Shown in pieces: positions 55,478 to 64,000 of a DNA stretch of 64,000 bases. Origin of the DNA: Pseudomonas grimontii (GTDB taxonomy: Bacteria; Pseudomonadota; Gammaproteobacteria; Pseudomonadales; Pseudomonadaceae); NCBI RefSeq assembly GCF_007858185.1, contig NZ_VFES01000001.1, positions 558,001 to 622,000 of the forward strand, written 5' to 3'. The notes below the pieces were generated by a model. That model saw only the letters and a list, made by a program, of their open reading frames with translations. It ran no database searches and had not been told where the DNA came from. How positions within the stretch are numbered: position 1 is the stretch's first letter; each line of letters begins with the position of its first letter. The translations under genes were made by a program, and so were the position numbers.

Positions 55478-56573
55478 ATGGAAATCAACCCGATCCTTAA
55501 CACCATCAAGGACCTGTCCGAGCGCTCCGAAACTATTCGGGGGTATCTTTGACTACGATCAAAAGCATGAGCGTCTGACCGAAGTCAATCGCGAGCTTGA
55601 AGATCCGAGTGTCTGGAACAAACCTGAATACGCCCAGGAACTGGGCCGCGAGCGCTCTGCGCTGGCGCAGATCGTCGACACCCTCGACGAACTGAACACC
55701 GGCCTGGGCGATTGCCGTGACCTGCTGGACATGGCCGTCGAAGAAAATGACGAAGGCGCAGTGGGCGATGTCGTCGCCGAGCTGGCCCGTCTCGAGGAAA
55801 ACCTCGCCAAGCTTGAATTCCGTCGCATGTTCAGCCACGAAATGGACCCGAACAACGCCTACCTGGACATCCAGGCCGGTTCCGGCGGCACCGAAGCCCA
55901 GGACTGGGCCAACATCCTGTTGCGCATGTACCTGCGCTGGGCCGACAAACGCGGTTTCGATGCCACCATCATGGAACTGTCGGCCGGTGAAGTCGCCGGC
56001 ATCAAGGGCGCGACCGTGCACATCAAGGGTGAATACGCCTTTGGCTGGCTGCGTACCGAGATCGGCGTGCACCGTCTGGTGCGCAAGAGCCCGTTCGACT
56101 CCGGCAACCGTCGCCACACCTCGTTCTCTGCGGTGTTCGTCTCGCCGGAGATCGATGACAAGGTGGAAATCGAGATCAACCCGGCCGACCTGCGGATCGA
56201 CACCTACCGCTCCTCCGGTGCCGGTGGCCAGCACGTAAACACCACCGACTCGGCCGTCCGTATTACCCACGTACCGACCAACACCGTGGTGAGCTGCCAG
56301 AACGAACGTTCCCAGCACGCGAACAAGGACACCGCCATGAAAATGCTGCGGGCCAAGTTGTACGAGCAGGAAATGCAGAAGCGCAACGCCGCTTCCCAGG
56401 CGCTGGAAGACACCAAGTCGGATATCGGTTGGGGTCACCAGATCCGCTCTTATGTGCTCGATGCGTCGCGGATCAAGGATCTGCGCACTAACATCGAACG
56501 CAGCGACTGCGACAAGGTACTCGACGGTGACATCGACGAATACCTGGAAGCCAGCCTGAAGTCCGGCTTGTAA
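55478..56573 (+). CDS. prfB: Peptide chain release factor 2, programmed +1 frameshift
   Basis: RF2 ends translation at UGA and UAA. The first 24 codons ([13 protein letters not shown]...) end at an in-frame TGA (55550-55552) within the classic shift site CTT-TGA-C, preceded by the SD-like CGGGGG. After a +1 shift reading resumes DYDQKHERL and continues to 56573, for 364 residues in total. The tripeptide anticodon SPF is in RKSPFDSG, and the peptidyl-hydrolysis GGQ is in SGAGGQHVN. Autoregulation by RF2 level through the shift is known for the family. Confidence 0.97.
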
Positions 56574-56580
56574 TAAAGAT

Positions 56581-56622
56581 TGTAGGAGCCGGCATGCCGG
56601 CGATCCCCGGCCTACGCCTGGG
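56581..56622. repeat. Partial REP palindrome
   Basis: GTAGGAGCCGGCATGCCGGC, related to the GTAGGAGCGAGC family, lies in the short prfB-lysS gap. Confidence 0.5.
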
Positions 56623-56651
56623 ACAACGAACCTGATGGAAAATTTAAAGAC

Positions 56652-58154
56652 ATGAGCGACCAACAACTCGACCCGCAAGCCCTGCAACAGGAAGAAAACT
56701 CCCTGATCGCCCTGCGCAAGGAAAAGCTGGCTGCCGAGCGCGCCAAGGGCAATGCCTTCCCCAACGACTTCCGCCGCGACAACTACTGCGATGCCTTGCA
56801 GAAGCAGTACGTGGACAAGACCAAGGAAGAGCTGGCAGAGGCTGCGATCCCGGTCAAGGTGGCAGGTCGCATCATGCTCAACCGTGGCTCGTTCATGGTC
56901 ATCCAGGACATGACCGGGCGTATCCAGGTCTACGTCAACCGCAAGACCTTGCCTGAAGAAACCCTGGCCTCGGTGAAAACCTGGGACATGGGCGACATCA
57001 TCGCCGCCGAAGGCACCCTGGCCCGTTCCGGCAAGGGCGACCTGTACGTGGAAATGACCAGCGTGCGCCTGCTGACCAAATCCCTGCGCCCGCTGCCGGA
57101 CAAGCACCACGGCCTGACCGACACCGAGCAGCGCTACCGCCAGCGTTATGTCGACCTGATCGTCAACGAAGACGTGCGCCAGACGTTCCGCGTGCGTTCG
57201 CAAGTCATCGCGCACATCCGCAGCTTCCTGATGCAGCGTGACTTCCTGGAAGTGGAAACCCCGATGCTGCAAACCATCCCGGGTGGTGCCGCAGCCAAGC
57301 CGTTCGAAACCCACCACAACGCGCTGGACCTGGAAATGTTCCTGCGTATCGCGCCGGAGCTGTACCTCAAGCGTCTGGTTGTCGGCGGCTTCGAGAAGGT
57401 GTTCGAGATCAACCGCAACTTCCGTAACGAAGGCGTCTCGACCCGTCACAACCCAGAATTCACCATGTTGGAGTTCTACCAGGCCTACGCCGACTACGAA
57501 GACAACATGGACCTCACCGAAGAACTGTTCCGCGAGCTGGCGCAGCTGGTCCTGGGCAGCACCGACGTGCCGTACGGCGACAAGGTGTTCCACTTCGGCG
57601 AGCCGTTCGTGCGCCTGTCGGTATTCGACTCGATCCTCAAGTACAACCCTGAGCTGACCGCCGACGACCTCAACGACATCGACAAGGCCCGCGCCATCGC
57701 CAAGAAAGCCGGCGCCAAGGTGCTGGGCTTTGAAGGCCTGGGCAAACTGCAGGTGATGATTTTCGAAGAGCTGGTGGAGCACAAGCTGGAGCAGCCGCAC
57801 TTCATTACCCAGTACCCGTTCGAAGTGTCGCCGCTGGCCCGTCGTAACGACGACAACCCGAACGTCACCGACCGTTTCGAGCTGTTCATCGGTGGCCGCG
57901 AAATCGCCAACGCCTACTCCGAGCTTAACGATGCCGAAGACCAGGCCGAGCGCTTCATGGCCCAGGTGGCCGACAAGGACGCCGGCGACGACGAAGCCAT
58001 GCACTACGACGCCGACTTCGTACGCGCGCTGGAATACGGCATGCCGCCAACGGCCGGTGAAGGTATCGGTATCGACCGCCTGGTGATGTTGTTGACCAAC
58101 TCGCCGTCGATCCGCGACGTGATCTTGTTCCCGCACATGCGGCCACAAGCGTAA
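56652..58154 (+). CDS. lysS: Lysyl-tRNA synthetase (class II)
   Basis: A 500-residue class II synthetase. N-terminal OB anticodon domain ([27 protein letters not shown]), motif 2 ([20 protein letters not shown]), and motif 3 ([11 protein letters not shown] near the end). Directly downstream of prfB, the conserved prfB-lysS order. Confidence 0.97.
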   Translation: MSDQQLDPQALQQEENSLIALRKEKLAAERAKGNAFPNDFRRDNYCDALQKQYVDKTKEELAEAAIPVKVAGRIMLNRGSFMVIQDMTGRIQVYVNRKTLPEETLASVKTWDMGDIIAAEGTLARSGKGDLYVEMTSVRLLTKSLRPLPDKHHGLTDTEQRYRQRYVDLIVNEDVRQTFRVRSQVIAHIRSFLMQRDFLEVETPMLQTIPGGAAAKPFETHHNALDLEMFLRIAPELYLKRLVVGGFEKVFEINRNFRNEGVSTRHNPEFTMLEFYQAYADYEDNMDLTEELFRELAQLVLGSTDVPYGDKVFHFGEPFVRLSVFDSILKYNPELTADDLNDIDKARAIAKKAGAKVLGFEGLGKLQVMIFEELVEHKLEQPHFITQYPFEVSPLARRNDDNPNVTDRFELFIGGREIANAYSELNDAEDQAERFMAQVADKDAGDDEAMHYDADFVRALEYGMPPTAGEGIGIDRLVMLLTNSPSIRDVILFPHMRPQA

Positions 58155-58170
58155 CCTCAGTGAAATCCAG

Positions 58171-58198
58171 AGCCGCCTTTTATAAGGCGGCTTTTTTA
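58171..58198 (+). terminator. lysS terminator
   Basis: AGCCGCCTT-ttat-AAGGCGGCT followed by TTTTTT. Confidence 0.9.
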
Positions 58199-58260
58199 TG
58201 TGGCGTTTTTAAGCGTCAAGCAAACAGCGCCAGGTTTTGATCTATTCAAGGATGTGTGTC

Positions 58261-58977
58261 GTGAACCGCGTAACCGCTCAAGAAGGCGCCGCCGGCATTG
58301 CCGCTGCCGTGGCTGAAAGCGTCCAGTACCAGGGCCGTAAGGCCAGCCGTCGGGGCAGCGAGCAACGCAGGCAAGACATTCTCGATGCGGCCATGCGCAT
58401 CGTGGTGCGCGAGGGTGTGCGAGCCGTGCGCCATCGCGCAGTGGCGGCGGAGGCGGGGGTGCCGTTGTCAGCCACTACCTATTACTTCAAGGATATCGAT
58501 GACCTGCTCACCGATACCTTCGCCCAGTACGTTGAACGCAGCGCCGCCTTCATGGGCAAGCTGTGGGTGCGCAACGAAGGGCTGCTGCGCGAGATGGTCG
58601 CCTATGGCGATGGCAGCCCGGAATCGCGCTCGCAACTGGCCGATGACATCGCGCGGCTGACCGCCGACTATGTGCTGCGCCAACTGACCAACCGTCGCGA
58701 GCACCTGATGGCCGAACAGGCCTTTCGCCAGGAAGCGCTGCTGAATCCGCGCCTGGCCGAGCTGGTGCGCTCCCACCAGCAGATTCTATTGCAGGGCACG
58801 GGCCAGTTTTTCCAGGTATTGGGCTCCCGCGAGCCGCAACAGGACGCCAAGGTGTTGACGGCGATTATCAGTCGGATGGAATATCAGGGCCTGCTGGGCG
58901 GCGCAGAGCCTCTGACCGGTGAAGAGATGCTTGAGATCCTCAAGCGTTACATGCATTTGGTGTTGGCCTCGGTCTGA
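58261..58977 (+). CDS. TetR-family transcription regulator
   Basis: A 238-residue regulator with an N-terminal extension (about 1-35), TetR HTH (RRQDILDAAMRIVVREGVRAVRHRAVAAEAGVPLSATTYYFKDIDDLL, about 38-86) and a ligand domain. GTG 58261 follows an AAGGA RBS and is preferred over ATG 58252. First gene of a rightward group with the lipoprotein 16 bp downstream. Ligand unknown. Confidence 0.85.
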   Translation: MNRVTAQEGAAGIAAAVAESVQYQGRKASRRGSEQRRQDILDAAMRIVVREGVRAVRHRAVAAEAGVPLSATTYYFKDIDDLLTDTFAQYVERSAAFMGKLWVRNEGLLREMVAYGDGSPESRSQLADDIARLTADYVLRQLTNRREHLMAEQAFRQEALLNPRLAELVRSHQQILLQGTGQFFQVLGSREPQQDAKVLTAIISRMEYQGLLGGAEPLTGEEMLEILKRYMHLVLASV

Positions 58978-58992
58978 CACCGGGGGAGTCCA

Positions 58993-59553
58993 ATGAAAAC
59001 CTGGCGTGTGGCGGTAATTGCCTTGTCGTTCCTGTTGCTCAGCGGTTGCCTGGTAACGTTCAAGGACCCGTTGCCCGCCCATGAGGCGGCGCCGGATGAA
59101 TTGCTGGGCCATTGGACCAGCAAGAATGCCTGGGGCGAACCGCTCGATCTGCAAATCAGCGGTGCCGGTGAGCACCGCTATAAGGCGGTGAGCTACCCTA
59201 AAGCCACGCCGGCCCAGCGCGATGAGTACCTGTTTACCGTTTCGCGTCATGGCAGCCGCTGGTACCTGTCGGCACCGTTGCCGGCCAAGTTCGGCGGGCA
59301 TTACTTCCTGGCAGGGTTCGACTTTGAGGGGGGGAGCGACGATAAGCACGAATTGGTGGTCTATAACCTCGACCTCGACCAGATTCACCAGGCCATCGGG
59401 CAACAGGTGCTGCACGGCAGCACCGTGGAAACCGTCGAAGGCGCCGGCGTACTGGTCGACAGCGCCATGAGCCAGGTGTTTGCCTACCTGGATGACCCGG
59501 CCAATGCCGATGTGTTCGTTGAAGCCGTGCGCTACCGGCGTGCGGGCAAATAA
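58993..59553 (+). CDS. Putative lipoprotein, unknown function
   Basis: A 186-residue protein with signal peptide and lipobox LLLSGC (Cys about 19), then a beta-rich mature domain (LLGHWTSKNAWGEPLDLQISGAGEHRYKAV) reminiscent of lipocalin-like small envelope lipoproteins. Conserved position before the QEGLA gene in pseudomonads. RBS GGGGGAG. Confidence 0.8.
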   Translation: MKTWRVAVIALSFLLLSGCLVTFKDPLPAHEAAPDELLGHWTSKNAWGEPLDLQISGAGEHRYKAVSYPKATPAQRDEYLFTVSRHGSRWYLSAPLPAKFGGHYFLAGFDFEGGSDDKHELVVYNLDLDQIHQAIGQQVLHGSTVETVEGAGVLVDSAMSQVFAYLDDPANADVFVEAVRYRRAGK

Positions 59554-59574
59554 CGTTTAAAGAGGAAGCACCGG

Positions 59575-60852
59575 GTGGACGATTACCAGCAGACGATACG
59601 CACCTTGTCCGATCGCATTGTGCTGGCGCAAACACCGATTCGCGTCCTCGACGCTGTGAAGTGGGACGACAACATTCGCCAGGGATTCCTCAAGGCCAAG
59701 GGCAAGGCAATGCCCGCCGTGGACCGCGACTATTACCTGAACCGGCCGCTGTCGTTCGACTCCAGTGCGGTGAAGCTGGAATTCCAGAACATCGAACGTG
59801 ACATCACTCGCCGCCTCGGCCAGTTCAGCCCGGTGGGGCAGATCATGCGTCGCATGTGCCGTGAATACCGCATGGTGGTGCGCATGCTTGAAGCGCGCGG
59901 CACCGAGGACTTTGGTCTGATTTCCCAGGAGCTGTACGGCGCCGCCTCCGATGCCTTCCACGCCGGCGACCCGACCCTGGCTGACCTGGGCCTGATGCTT
60001 TCCGACTATCTGAACAATATCGACGGCCGTGGCGACCTCAAGGACGAAGCCAAGACCCTGACCGCCAAGGACGCCGTGGCCCTGCTGCAAACCCGCCTGA
60101 ACAAGGTGTTTGGCGAAGCCGAAGAAACCATCCGCGTGTTCGAATCAGACGGCATCGTCGCAGATGCCGCGGCGGGCGCCGACTACATCAAGATCCGCGC
60201 CGACGCGATGTTCAACGACCGCGACGTGCGTGCGCTGGAAGTCCACGAAGGCCTGGTGCATGTGGGTACCACGCTCAACGGTCAGAACCAGCCGATCTGC
60301 ACGTTCCTGTCCAAAGGGCCGCCGTCGTCCACCGTGACCCAGGAAGGCCTGGCGATCCTGATGGAGATCATCACGTTCGCCTCCTACCCGAGCCGCTTGC
60401 GCAAACTGACCAACCGCACCCGTGCCATCCACATGGTGGAAGAGGGCGCCGACTTCCTGCAGGTGTTCGAGTTCTTCCGCGAGCAAGGCTTTGAAATGGC
60501 CGAAAGCTATGGCAACGCCAGCCGGGTATTCCGTGGCTCGGTGCCGAACGGTCTGCCGTTTACCAAGGATTTGTCCTACCTCAAGGGCTTTATCATGGTT
60601 TACAACTACATCCAGCTGGCCGTGCGCAAAGGCAAGCTGGAGCAAGTGCCGCTGCTGTTCTGCGGCAAGACCACCCTGGAAGACATGCGCACCTTGCGCC
60701 AACTGGTGGACGAAGGCCTAGTGGTGCCACCCAAGTACCTGCCTGAACAGTTCCGCGACATGAACGCACTGGCGGCGTGGATGTGCTTCTCCAACTTCCT
60801 CAACCACTTGAGCCTGGACCGGATCGAGGCGGATTACTCGAATATCCTTTAA
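59575..60852 (+). CDS. QEGLA-motif DUF1704 minigluzincin (flavohemoglobin expression-modulating family)
   Basis: A 425-residue protein of the DUF1704/TIGR02421 family. The zinc-peptidase motif HExxxH is visible as VHEGLVHVGT (about residues 223-228) and the downstream QEGLA (TVTQEGLAILME, about 258) supplies the third ligand Glu, as in the KIAA0895/minigluzincin group. No signal peptide. GTG start after GAGGAAG. Substrate unknown; the family name stems from an association with flavohemoglobin expression and is not mechanistic. Confidence 0.85.
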   Translation: MDDYQQTIRTLSDRIVLAQTPIRVLDAVKWDDNIRQGFLKAKGKAMPAVDRDYYLNRPLSFDSSAVKLEFQNIERDITRRLGQFSPVGQIMRRMCREYRMVVRMLEARGTEDFGLISQELYGAASDAFHAGDPTLADLGLMLSDYLNNIDGRGDLKDEAKTLTAKDAVALLQTRLNKVFGEAEETIRVFESDGIVADAAAGADYIKIRADAMFNDRDVRALEVHEGLVHVGTTLNGQNQPICTFLSKGPPSSTVTQEGLAILMEIITFASYPSRLRKLTNRTRAIHMVEEGADFLQVFEFFREQGFEMAESYGNASRVFRGSVPNGLPFTKDLSYLKGFIMVYNYIQLAVRKGKLEQVPLLFCGKTTLEDMRTLRQLVDEGLVVPPKYLPEQFRDMNALAAWMCFSNFLNHLSLDRIEADYSNIL

Positions 60853-60879
60853 ACGCTGTTATTCACGAGGCTTCAACGG

Positions 60880-61785
60880 ATGAGAATCCTCGGCATTCTT
60901 TGCCTGCTACTCACATTGAACGGTTGCAGCTCCCTGCTGTTCTACCCCGAGCCCGGCCTGCCGTTCACGCCCGAAAAAGCGCACCTGCAATACCGCGATG
61001 TCACCCTCACCACCGCCGACGGCGTGAAGCTGCACGCGTGGTGGCTGCCGGCCAAGGCCGGAGTGCCCGTCAAAGGTACGGTACTGCACCTGCACGGCAA
61101 CGGCGGTAACCTGGCCTGGCATCTGGGCGGCAGCTGGTGGTTGCCGGAGCAGGGCTACCAGGTACTGCTGCTGGACTATCGCGGATATGGACTGTCGGAA
61201 GGCAAGCCTTCGTTGCCGGCGATTTATCAGGATGTGGATGCGGCGTTCAGTTGGCTCGACAAAGCCCCGCAAACCCAGGGCCAACCGTTGATCGTCCTTG
61301 GTCAAAGCCTCGGCGGTGCGCTGGCGGTGCATTACCTGGCGGAACACCCGCAGCGTCAGTCCCAACTCAAGGCGTTGGTGCTCGATGGTGTGCCCGCCAG
61401 TTATCGTGACGTAGGACAATTCGCCCTGAGCACCTCCTGGTTAACATGGCCATTCCAGGTGCCGTTGTCTTGGTTGGTGCCCGACGCCGACAGCGCGATC
61501 AACGCCATGCCGCAACTGACCGGCGTGCCGAAATTGCTGTTCCACAGCCTGGATGACCCAATCGTGCCCGTGGCCAACGGTATCCGCCTGTATCAGGCCG
61601 CGCCACCGCCACGGGTGTTGCAGTTGACCCGGGGCGGCCACGTGCAGACCTTTGCCGACAAGACCTGGCAAACCGTGATGCTGCGCTACCTGGACGACCC
61701 GCAGCACTTCAACGGTCTGCGCCGCCTGGGCGAGATTCCGAACTATCCCATTCCTAAAGTTGATTCATCAGAGAGCCCGCAATGA
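60880..61785 (+). CDS. Alpha/beta hydrolase, lipoprotein-like
   Basis: A 301-residue hydrolase with N-terminal lipobox LTLNGC (Cys about 16), HGNGGN oxyanion segment (about 76), nucleophile elbow VLGQSLGGALAVH (Ser about 147), acid in HSLDDPIVP and catalytic His in RGGHVQTF. Probably an envelope-anchored esterase of the YfhR/BEM46 type. Substrate unknown. Confidence 0.85.
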   Translation: MRILGILCLLLTLNGCSSLLFYPEPGLPFTPEKAHLQYRDVTLTTADGVKLHAWWLPAKAGVPVKGTVLHLHGNGGNLAWHLGGSWWLPEQGYQVLLLDYRGYGLSEGKPSLPAIYQDVDAAFSWLDKAPQTQGQPLIVLGQSLGGALAVHYLAEHPQRQSQLKALVLDGVPASYRDVGQFALSTSWLTWPFQVPLSWLVPDADSAINAMPQLTGVPKLLFHSLDDPIVPVANGIRLYQAAPPPRVLQLTRGGHVQTFADKTWQTVMLRYLDDPQHFNGLRRLGEIPNYPIPKVDSSESPQ

Positions 61786-62108
61786 GCGAAGAACGCAACA
61801 TGATCCCGCTGATTCTCACCGGCATTGGCACCATCATCGGCACCGTCGGCTGCCTGTGGTACTACGGCTATTTGCACTTCGCCAAGCCGGAAGATGCACT
61901 GCTGCTCAGCGACTTCACCATGCTCAAGACCGTGCCTGGAGAGGAGTACAAAATCTCCCTGACGCCAGCCGCCCAAGTGGCACAGTGCGTCGATGGCGTA
62001 TTAGTGATGTTCGACACCGAGCAGAAAGGCCTCAGCGGTGTGCTGGTAAACAACAAGAAGCAGGCAGTCCGTTGCATGGGGCAGGAAACCCCGCAATTGC
62101 AGCAGTAG
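61782..62108 (+). CDS. Small one-helix membrane protein, unknown function
   Basis: A 108-residue protein with an N-terminal transmembrane segment (about 7-32, IPLILTGIGTIIGTVGCLWYYGYLHF) and a small soluble part with three cysteines. ATGA overlap with the hydrolase indicates translational coupling. Not recognised. Confidence 0.75.
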   Translation: MSEERNMIPLILTGIGTIIGTVGCLWYYGYLHFAKPEDALLLSDFTMLKTVPGEEYKISLTPAAQVAQCVDGVLVMFDTEQKGLSGVLVNNKKQAVRCMGQETPQLQQ

Positions 62109-62425
62109 TTCGCAGCGGTCATATCTGGAACCATATCGCTTAAGAAACCACAGAAAGCGGTGTGACTAACACAGATCGGGGCCGAAAACGTGGCGATAAT
62201 TATTGCTGCAATACGTAACATGCTGGACATGGCCAGGGGGCATGAGGCGCTGAAACGGCTAGACGCTGAGGGCAGTGAGCTCCAGCACATGATGGATAAG
62301 CTGTCGCAAAATACTTATAGCGCGAAGATGGAGCTGCCAGCTGACGACACATACCGGACTGTCCATTTCGACGAGCCGAAAAAAAACCCACCGTGAGGTG
62401 GGTTTTCTTATTCAGCGTCAATCAA
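62109..62425. other. Intergenic region with a bidirectional terminator
   Basis: 317 bp. At 62383-62411 AAAAAACCCACC-gtga-GGTGGGTTTTC serves as terminator for the convergent lptF and rightward genes. A 68-codon GTG-led frame (62190-62396) runs into this hairpin, lacks an RBS and is not called. Confidence 0.65.
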
Positions 62426-63211
62426 TCAGTTGGTCATGGACGAACGTGGTTTGACTGGCTGGTTGTCGTTGGAGATGGTCACTTCAACGCGGCGGTTCAT
62501 GGCACGGCCCGAGACGCTGCCGTTATCGGCAACCGGGTATTCCTTGCCGTAGCCGGTGGTCACGATGCGGCGTGGGTCAACGCCCATCTTGATCAGCGCT
62601 ACCTGCACCGAAGCGGCGCGGCGCTCCGACAGGCTTTGGTTGTAGGCATCGCTGCCTGTGCTGTCTGTGTAACCTTCAACGATCACCTGGCGATCCGGGT
62701 TTTCCTGAAGGAACTGAGCCAGTTTGTTGATGTTGACCAGGCCGCTGGATTTCAGGTCAGCCTTGTTGGTGGCAAACAGCACGTCGCCAAAGGTCACCAG
62801 CGTACCGCGATCGGTTTGCTTGGCATTCAAGCTGTCTTGCAGTTGTTTGATCTGTGCATCACGGGCCTCGAGCAGCGCGCGGGCACGTTCGTCGCCGGCG
62901 TTTTTCAGCTTGGCTTCGGATTCGCGCAGCACGATGGTGTCTTTGGCCACTTCAACGCGCTGATTGGTCAGGTACGCCAACTGGTCGACTTTCTTCTGGT
63001 CTTCCTTGTCGCGGTAAGCCTTGTCAGCCTTGTCCAGCCATTCGCTGGCGTCCTTGGTCTCCAGCGCGGCAAGCTTGGTGGCTTGCGGGTTGGTTTGCAG
63101 GGAAGAGAAGTTGGTCCGTGCGTTTTCCAGGTTTGCGTTTGGCGGGGTGGAGCAGGCCGCCAGGGCAACGCTCATCGCCAGCAGGGCAGGGATCATCAAT
63201 TGTTTACGCAT
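62426..63211 (-). CDS. lptF: OmpA-family outer-membrane lipoprotein LptF
   Basis: A 261-residue lipoprotein (lipobox VALAAC, Cys about 20) with a helical N-terminal region (DUF4398-like, about 25-130) and a C-terminal OmpA peptidoglycan-binding domain (about 140-255, VIVEGYTDSTGSDAYNQSLSERRA and NRRVEVTI). In P. aeruginosa the related LptF supports survival under hypochlorite/osmotic stress and is AlgU-linked. The DUF4398 lipoprotein upstream is its usual partner. Confidence 0.85.
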   Translation of the reverse strand: MRKQLMIPALLAMSVALAACSTPPNANLENARTNFSSLQTNPQATKLAALETKDASEWLDKADKAYRDKEDQKKVDQLAYLTNQRVEVAKDTIVLRESEAKLKNAGDERARALLEARDAQIKQLQDSLNAKQTDRGTLVTFGDVLFATNKADLKSSGLVNINKLAQFLQENPDRQVIVEGYTDSTGSDAYNQSLSERRAASVQVALIKMGVDPRRIVTTGYGKEYPVADNGSVSGRAMNRRVEVTISNDNQPVKPRSSMTN

Positions 63212-63266
63212 AGTCGTGTCGTCCTTTCAATTCGATATCGGGTGCAATGCAATCAGGCGCGGCGGT

Positions 63267-63692
63267 TTATTTCTGCTGGATAGCAGCCGGGCGCATACCT
63301 TCCTGACGCAGCTCCTGAACAGCTTTCTGGGAGTCCTTCACAGCCTGTTCGGCCTTGGCGGCCTGGGACTTGCGCTCTGCAACGCGAGCATCCCATTCGG
63401 CTTGTTCGGCCAGGCGACGCGCCTCGTCATAATTCTTGTCGTGCATGGCGATTTCGGCTTGCTTGAGCTTGTCCTGAGCCGATTTCATTTCAACTGCTGC
63501 GTACTCGGTGCCGCCGGCGCTCACTGCGCTGTTTACTGCGGACTGAGTCACCGCGTATTGCTCGGTTGGCGGGTTGCCGGCGCAGCCAGCCAAAACGAAG
63601 CTGGTGCCGATTGCCAGCGCGGCCAATTTAAGCCCGCGCAGGTGGTTAAACGAGGATTTGGCAGTGCTGGTCTTCATCGTCTTCAACTCCAT
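63267..63692 (-). CDS. DUF4398 lipoprotein
   Basis: A 141-residue lipoprotein: signal with lipobox FVLAGC (Cys about 37), then a helical DUF4398 domain (EYAAVEMKSAQDKLKQAEIAMHDKNYDEARRLAEQAEWDARVAER) and an Ala/Lys/Gln-rich helix. ATG 63692 follows AGGAG; ATG 63677 is the alternative. It lies 55 bp upstream of lptF in the same direction. Confidence 0.83.
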   Translation of the reverse strand: MELKTMKTSTAKSSFNHLRGLKLAALAIGTSFVLAGCAGNPPTEQYAVTQSAVNSAVSAGGTEYAAVEMKSAQDKLKQAEIAMHDKNYDEARRLAEQAEWDARVAERKSQAAKAEQAVKDSQKAVQELRQEGMRPAAIQQK

Positions 63693-64000
63693 TGGATAAC
63701 TCCTAAAAACATCAAAATCCATCTCAGTCGGTGAGCGGCTGGGGCGCGCCGGTAAAGCACGACGGGCCCTTTCAAACGGCCGTTCCAAGTGATGGCTTAC
63801 TGGCTGTGACCGGAGGCTTTTTTCAAAAGTTCAGAGAAGATGGCGATTTGCCTAAAAAAATATCTGACTGAATGGTCAGGGTTAAAAATTGGAACTTTTG
63901 CCGCGAGCAGGAGTACTCCGAGCCTCAGCAGAGGCCCGGAATACGGGGGCAGTCGAGGTCTGTCAGTGCTTCTGGTCGTCAGCCCTGGCCGACAAATCAT

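Noticed and set aside
55533..58148. Very long (871-codon) open frame on the minus strand
   Set aside because: It lies opposite prfB and lysS, is low-complexity in His/Val/Gly and has no family motifs; a GC-rich antisense shadow.
62190..62396. 68-codon GTG-led frame
   Set aside because: No RBS, ends within the bidirectional terminator; too weak to call.
63797..64000. Minus-strand frame reaching the right window edge
   Set aside because: No start context or motif; sequence looks like promoter/intergenic DNA upstream of the DUF4398 gene.

Overview
The window reads as chromosomal DNA of a Pseudomonas of the P. fluorescens group. Support comes from high-GC codon use, a Gac/Rsm small RNA next to fdxA, a phage-tail (tailocin) island between mutS and cinA, the complete wsp chemosensory operon, and many P. 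fluorescens-type REP palindromes. No rRNA, tRNA, CRISPR array or intact transposase gene was seen.

Layout. 1-5.9 kb: rnfB and rnfA (both atypical), metG, mrp, the sRNA gene rsmZ with a GacA-type upstream site, and fdxA. 5.9-8.5 kb: mutS. 8.55-18.0 kb: a degraded R-type tailocin island. It keeps a LexA-like repressor with a cluster of palindromic operators, a leader with an intrinsic terminator, holin, baseplate V and W, a wrecked baseplate J, a Com-like zinc finger with a structured leader, a seven-bladed propeller-like protein, a lipoprotein, the scar of a deletion into the tape-measure gene, tail proteins U, X and D, a GH19 endolysin and nested Rz/Rz1 spanins. Sheath, tube and tail-fibre genes are gone. 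18.0-20.2 kb: pncC/cinA-like, recA with an SOS box, recX.

20.4-30.6 kb: LOG-family protein, a periplasmic QSregVF-like protein, DTW-domain tRNA modification enzyme, an ErdR-like response regulator, dgkA, the finR/fpr pair, trmO, yehS-like, an rRNA pseudouridine synthase, a GNAT enzyme and rimO. 30.7-31.4 kb: a HigB/HigA-type toxin-antitoxin module between imperfect direct repeats. 31.8-37.2 kb: kup, an Old Yellow Enzyme, a small conserved-looking ORF, opgD.

37.5-45.7 kb: a polyamine-type uptake and oxidation cluster (YdcSTUV-like ABC transporter bracketed by two paralogous aminoaldehyde dehydrogenases, plus a LysR regulator). 45.9 kb: YebE-like protein. 46.8-55.3 kb: wspABCDEF-wspR, coupling a surface-sensing receptor to c-di-GMP synthesis. 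55.5-58.2 kb: prfB (programmed frameshift) and lysS. 58.3-63.7 kb: TetR regulator, lipoprotein, QEGLA-motif minigluzincin, lipoprotein-like hydrolase, small membrane protein, then on the minus strand a DUF4398 lipoprotein and the OmpA-like lptF.

The regulatory theme is surface life and stress: Gac/Rsm (rsmZ), Wsp/c-di-GMP, SOS (recA box, LexA-like tailocin repressor) and envelope proteins. The most unusual stretch is 8.55-18.0 kb, where the lysis machinery and its control survive although no tail particle can be built from these genes.
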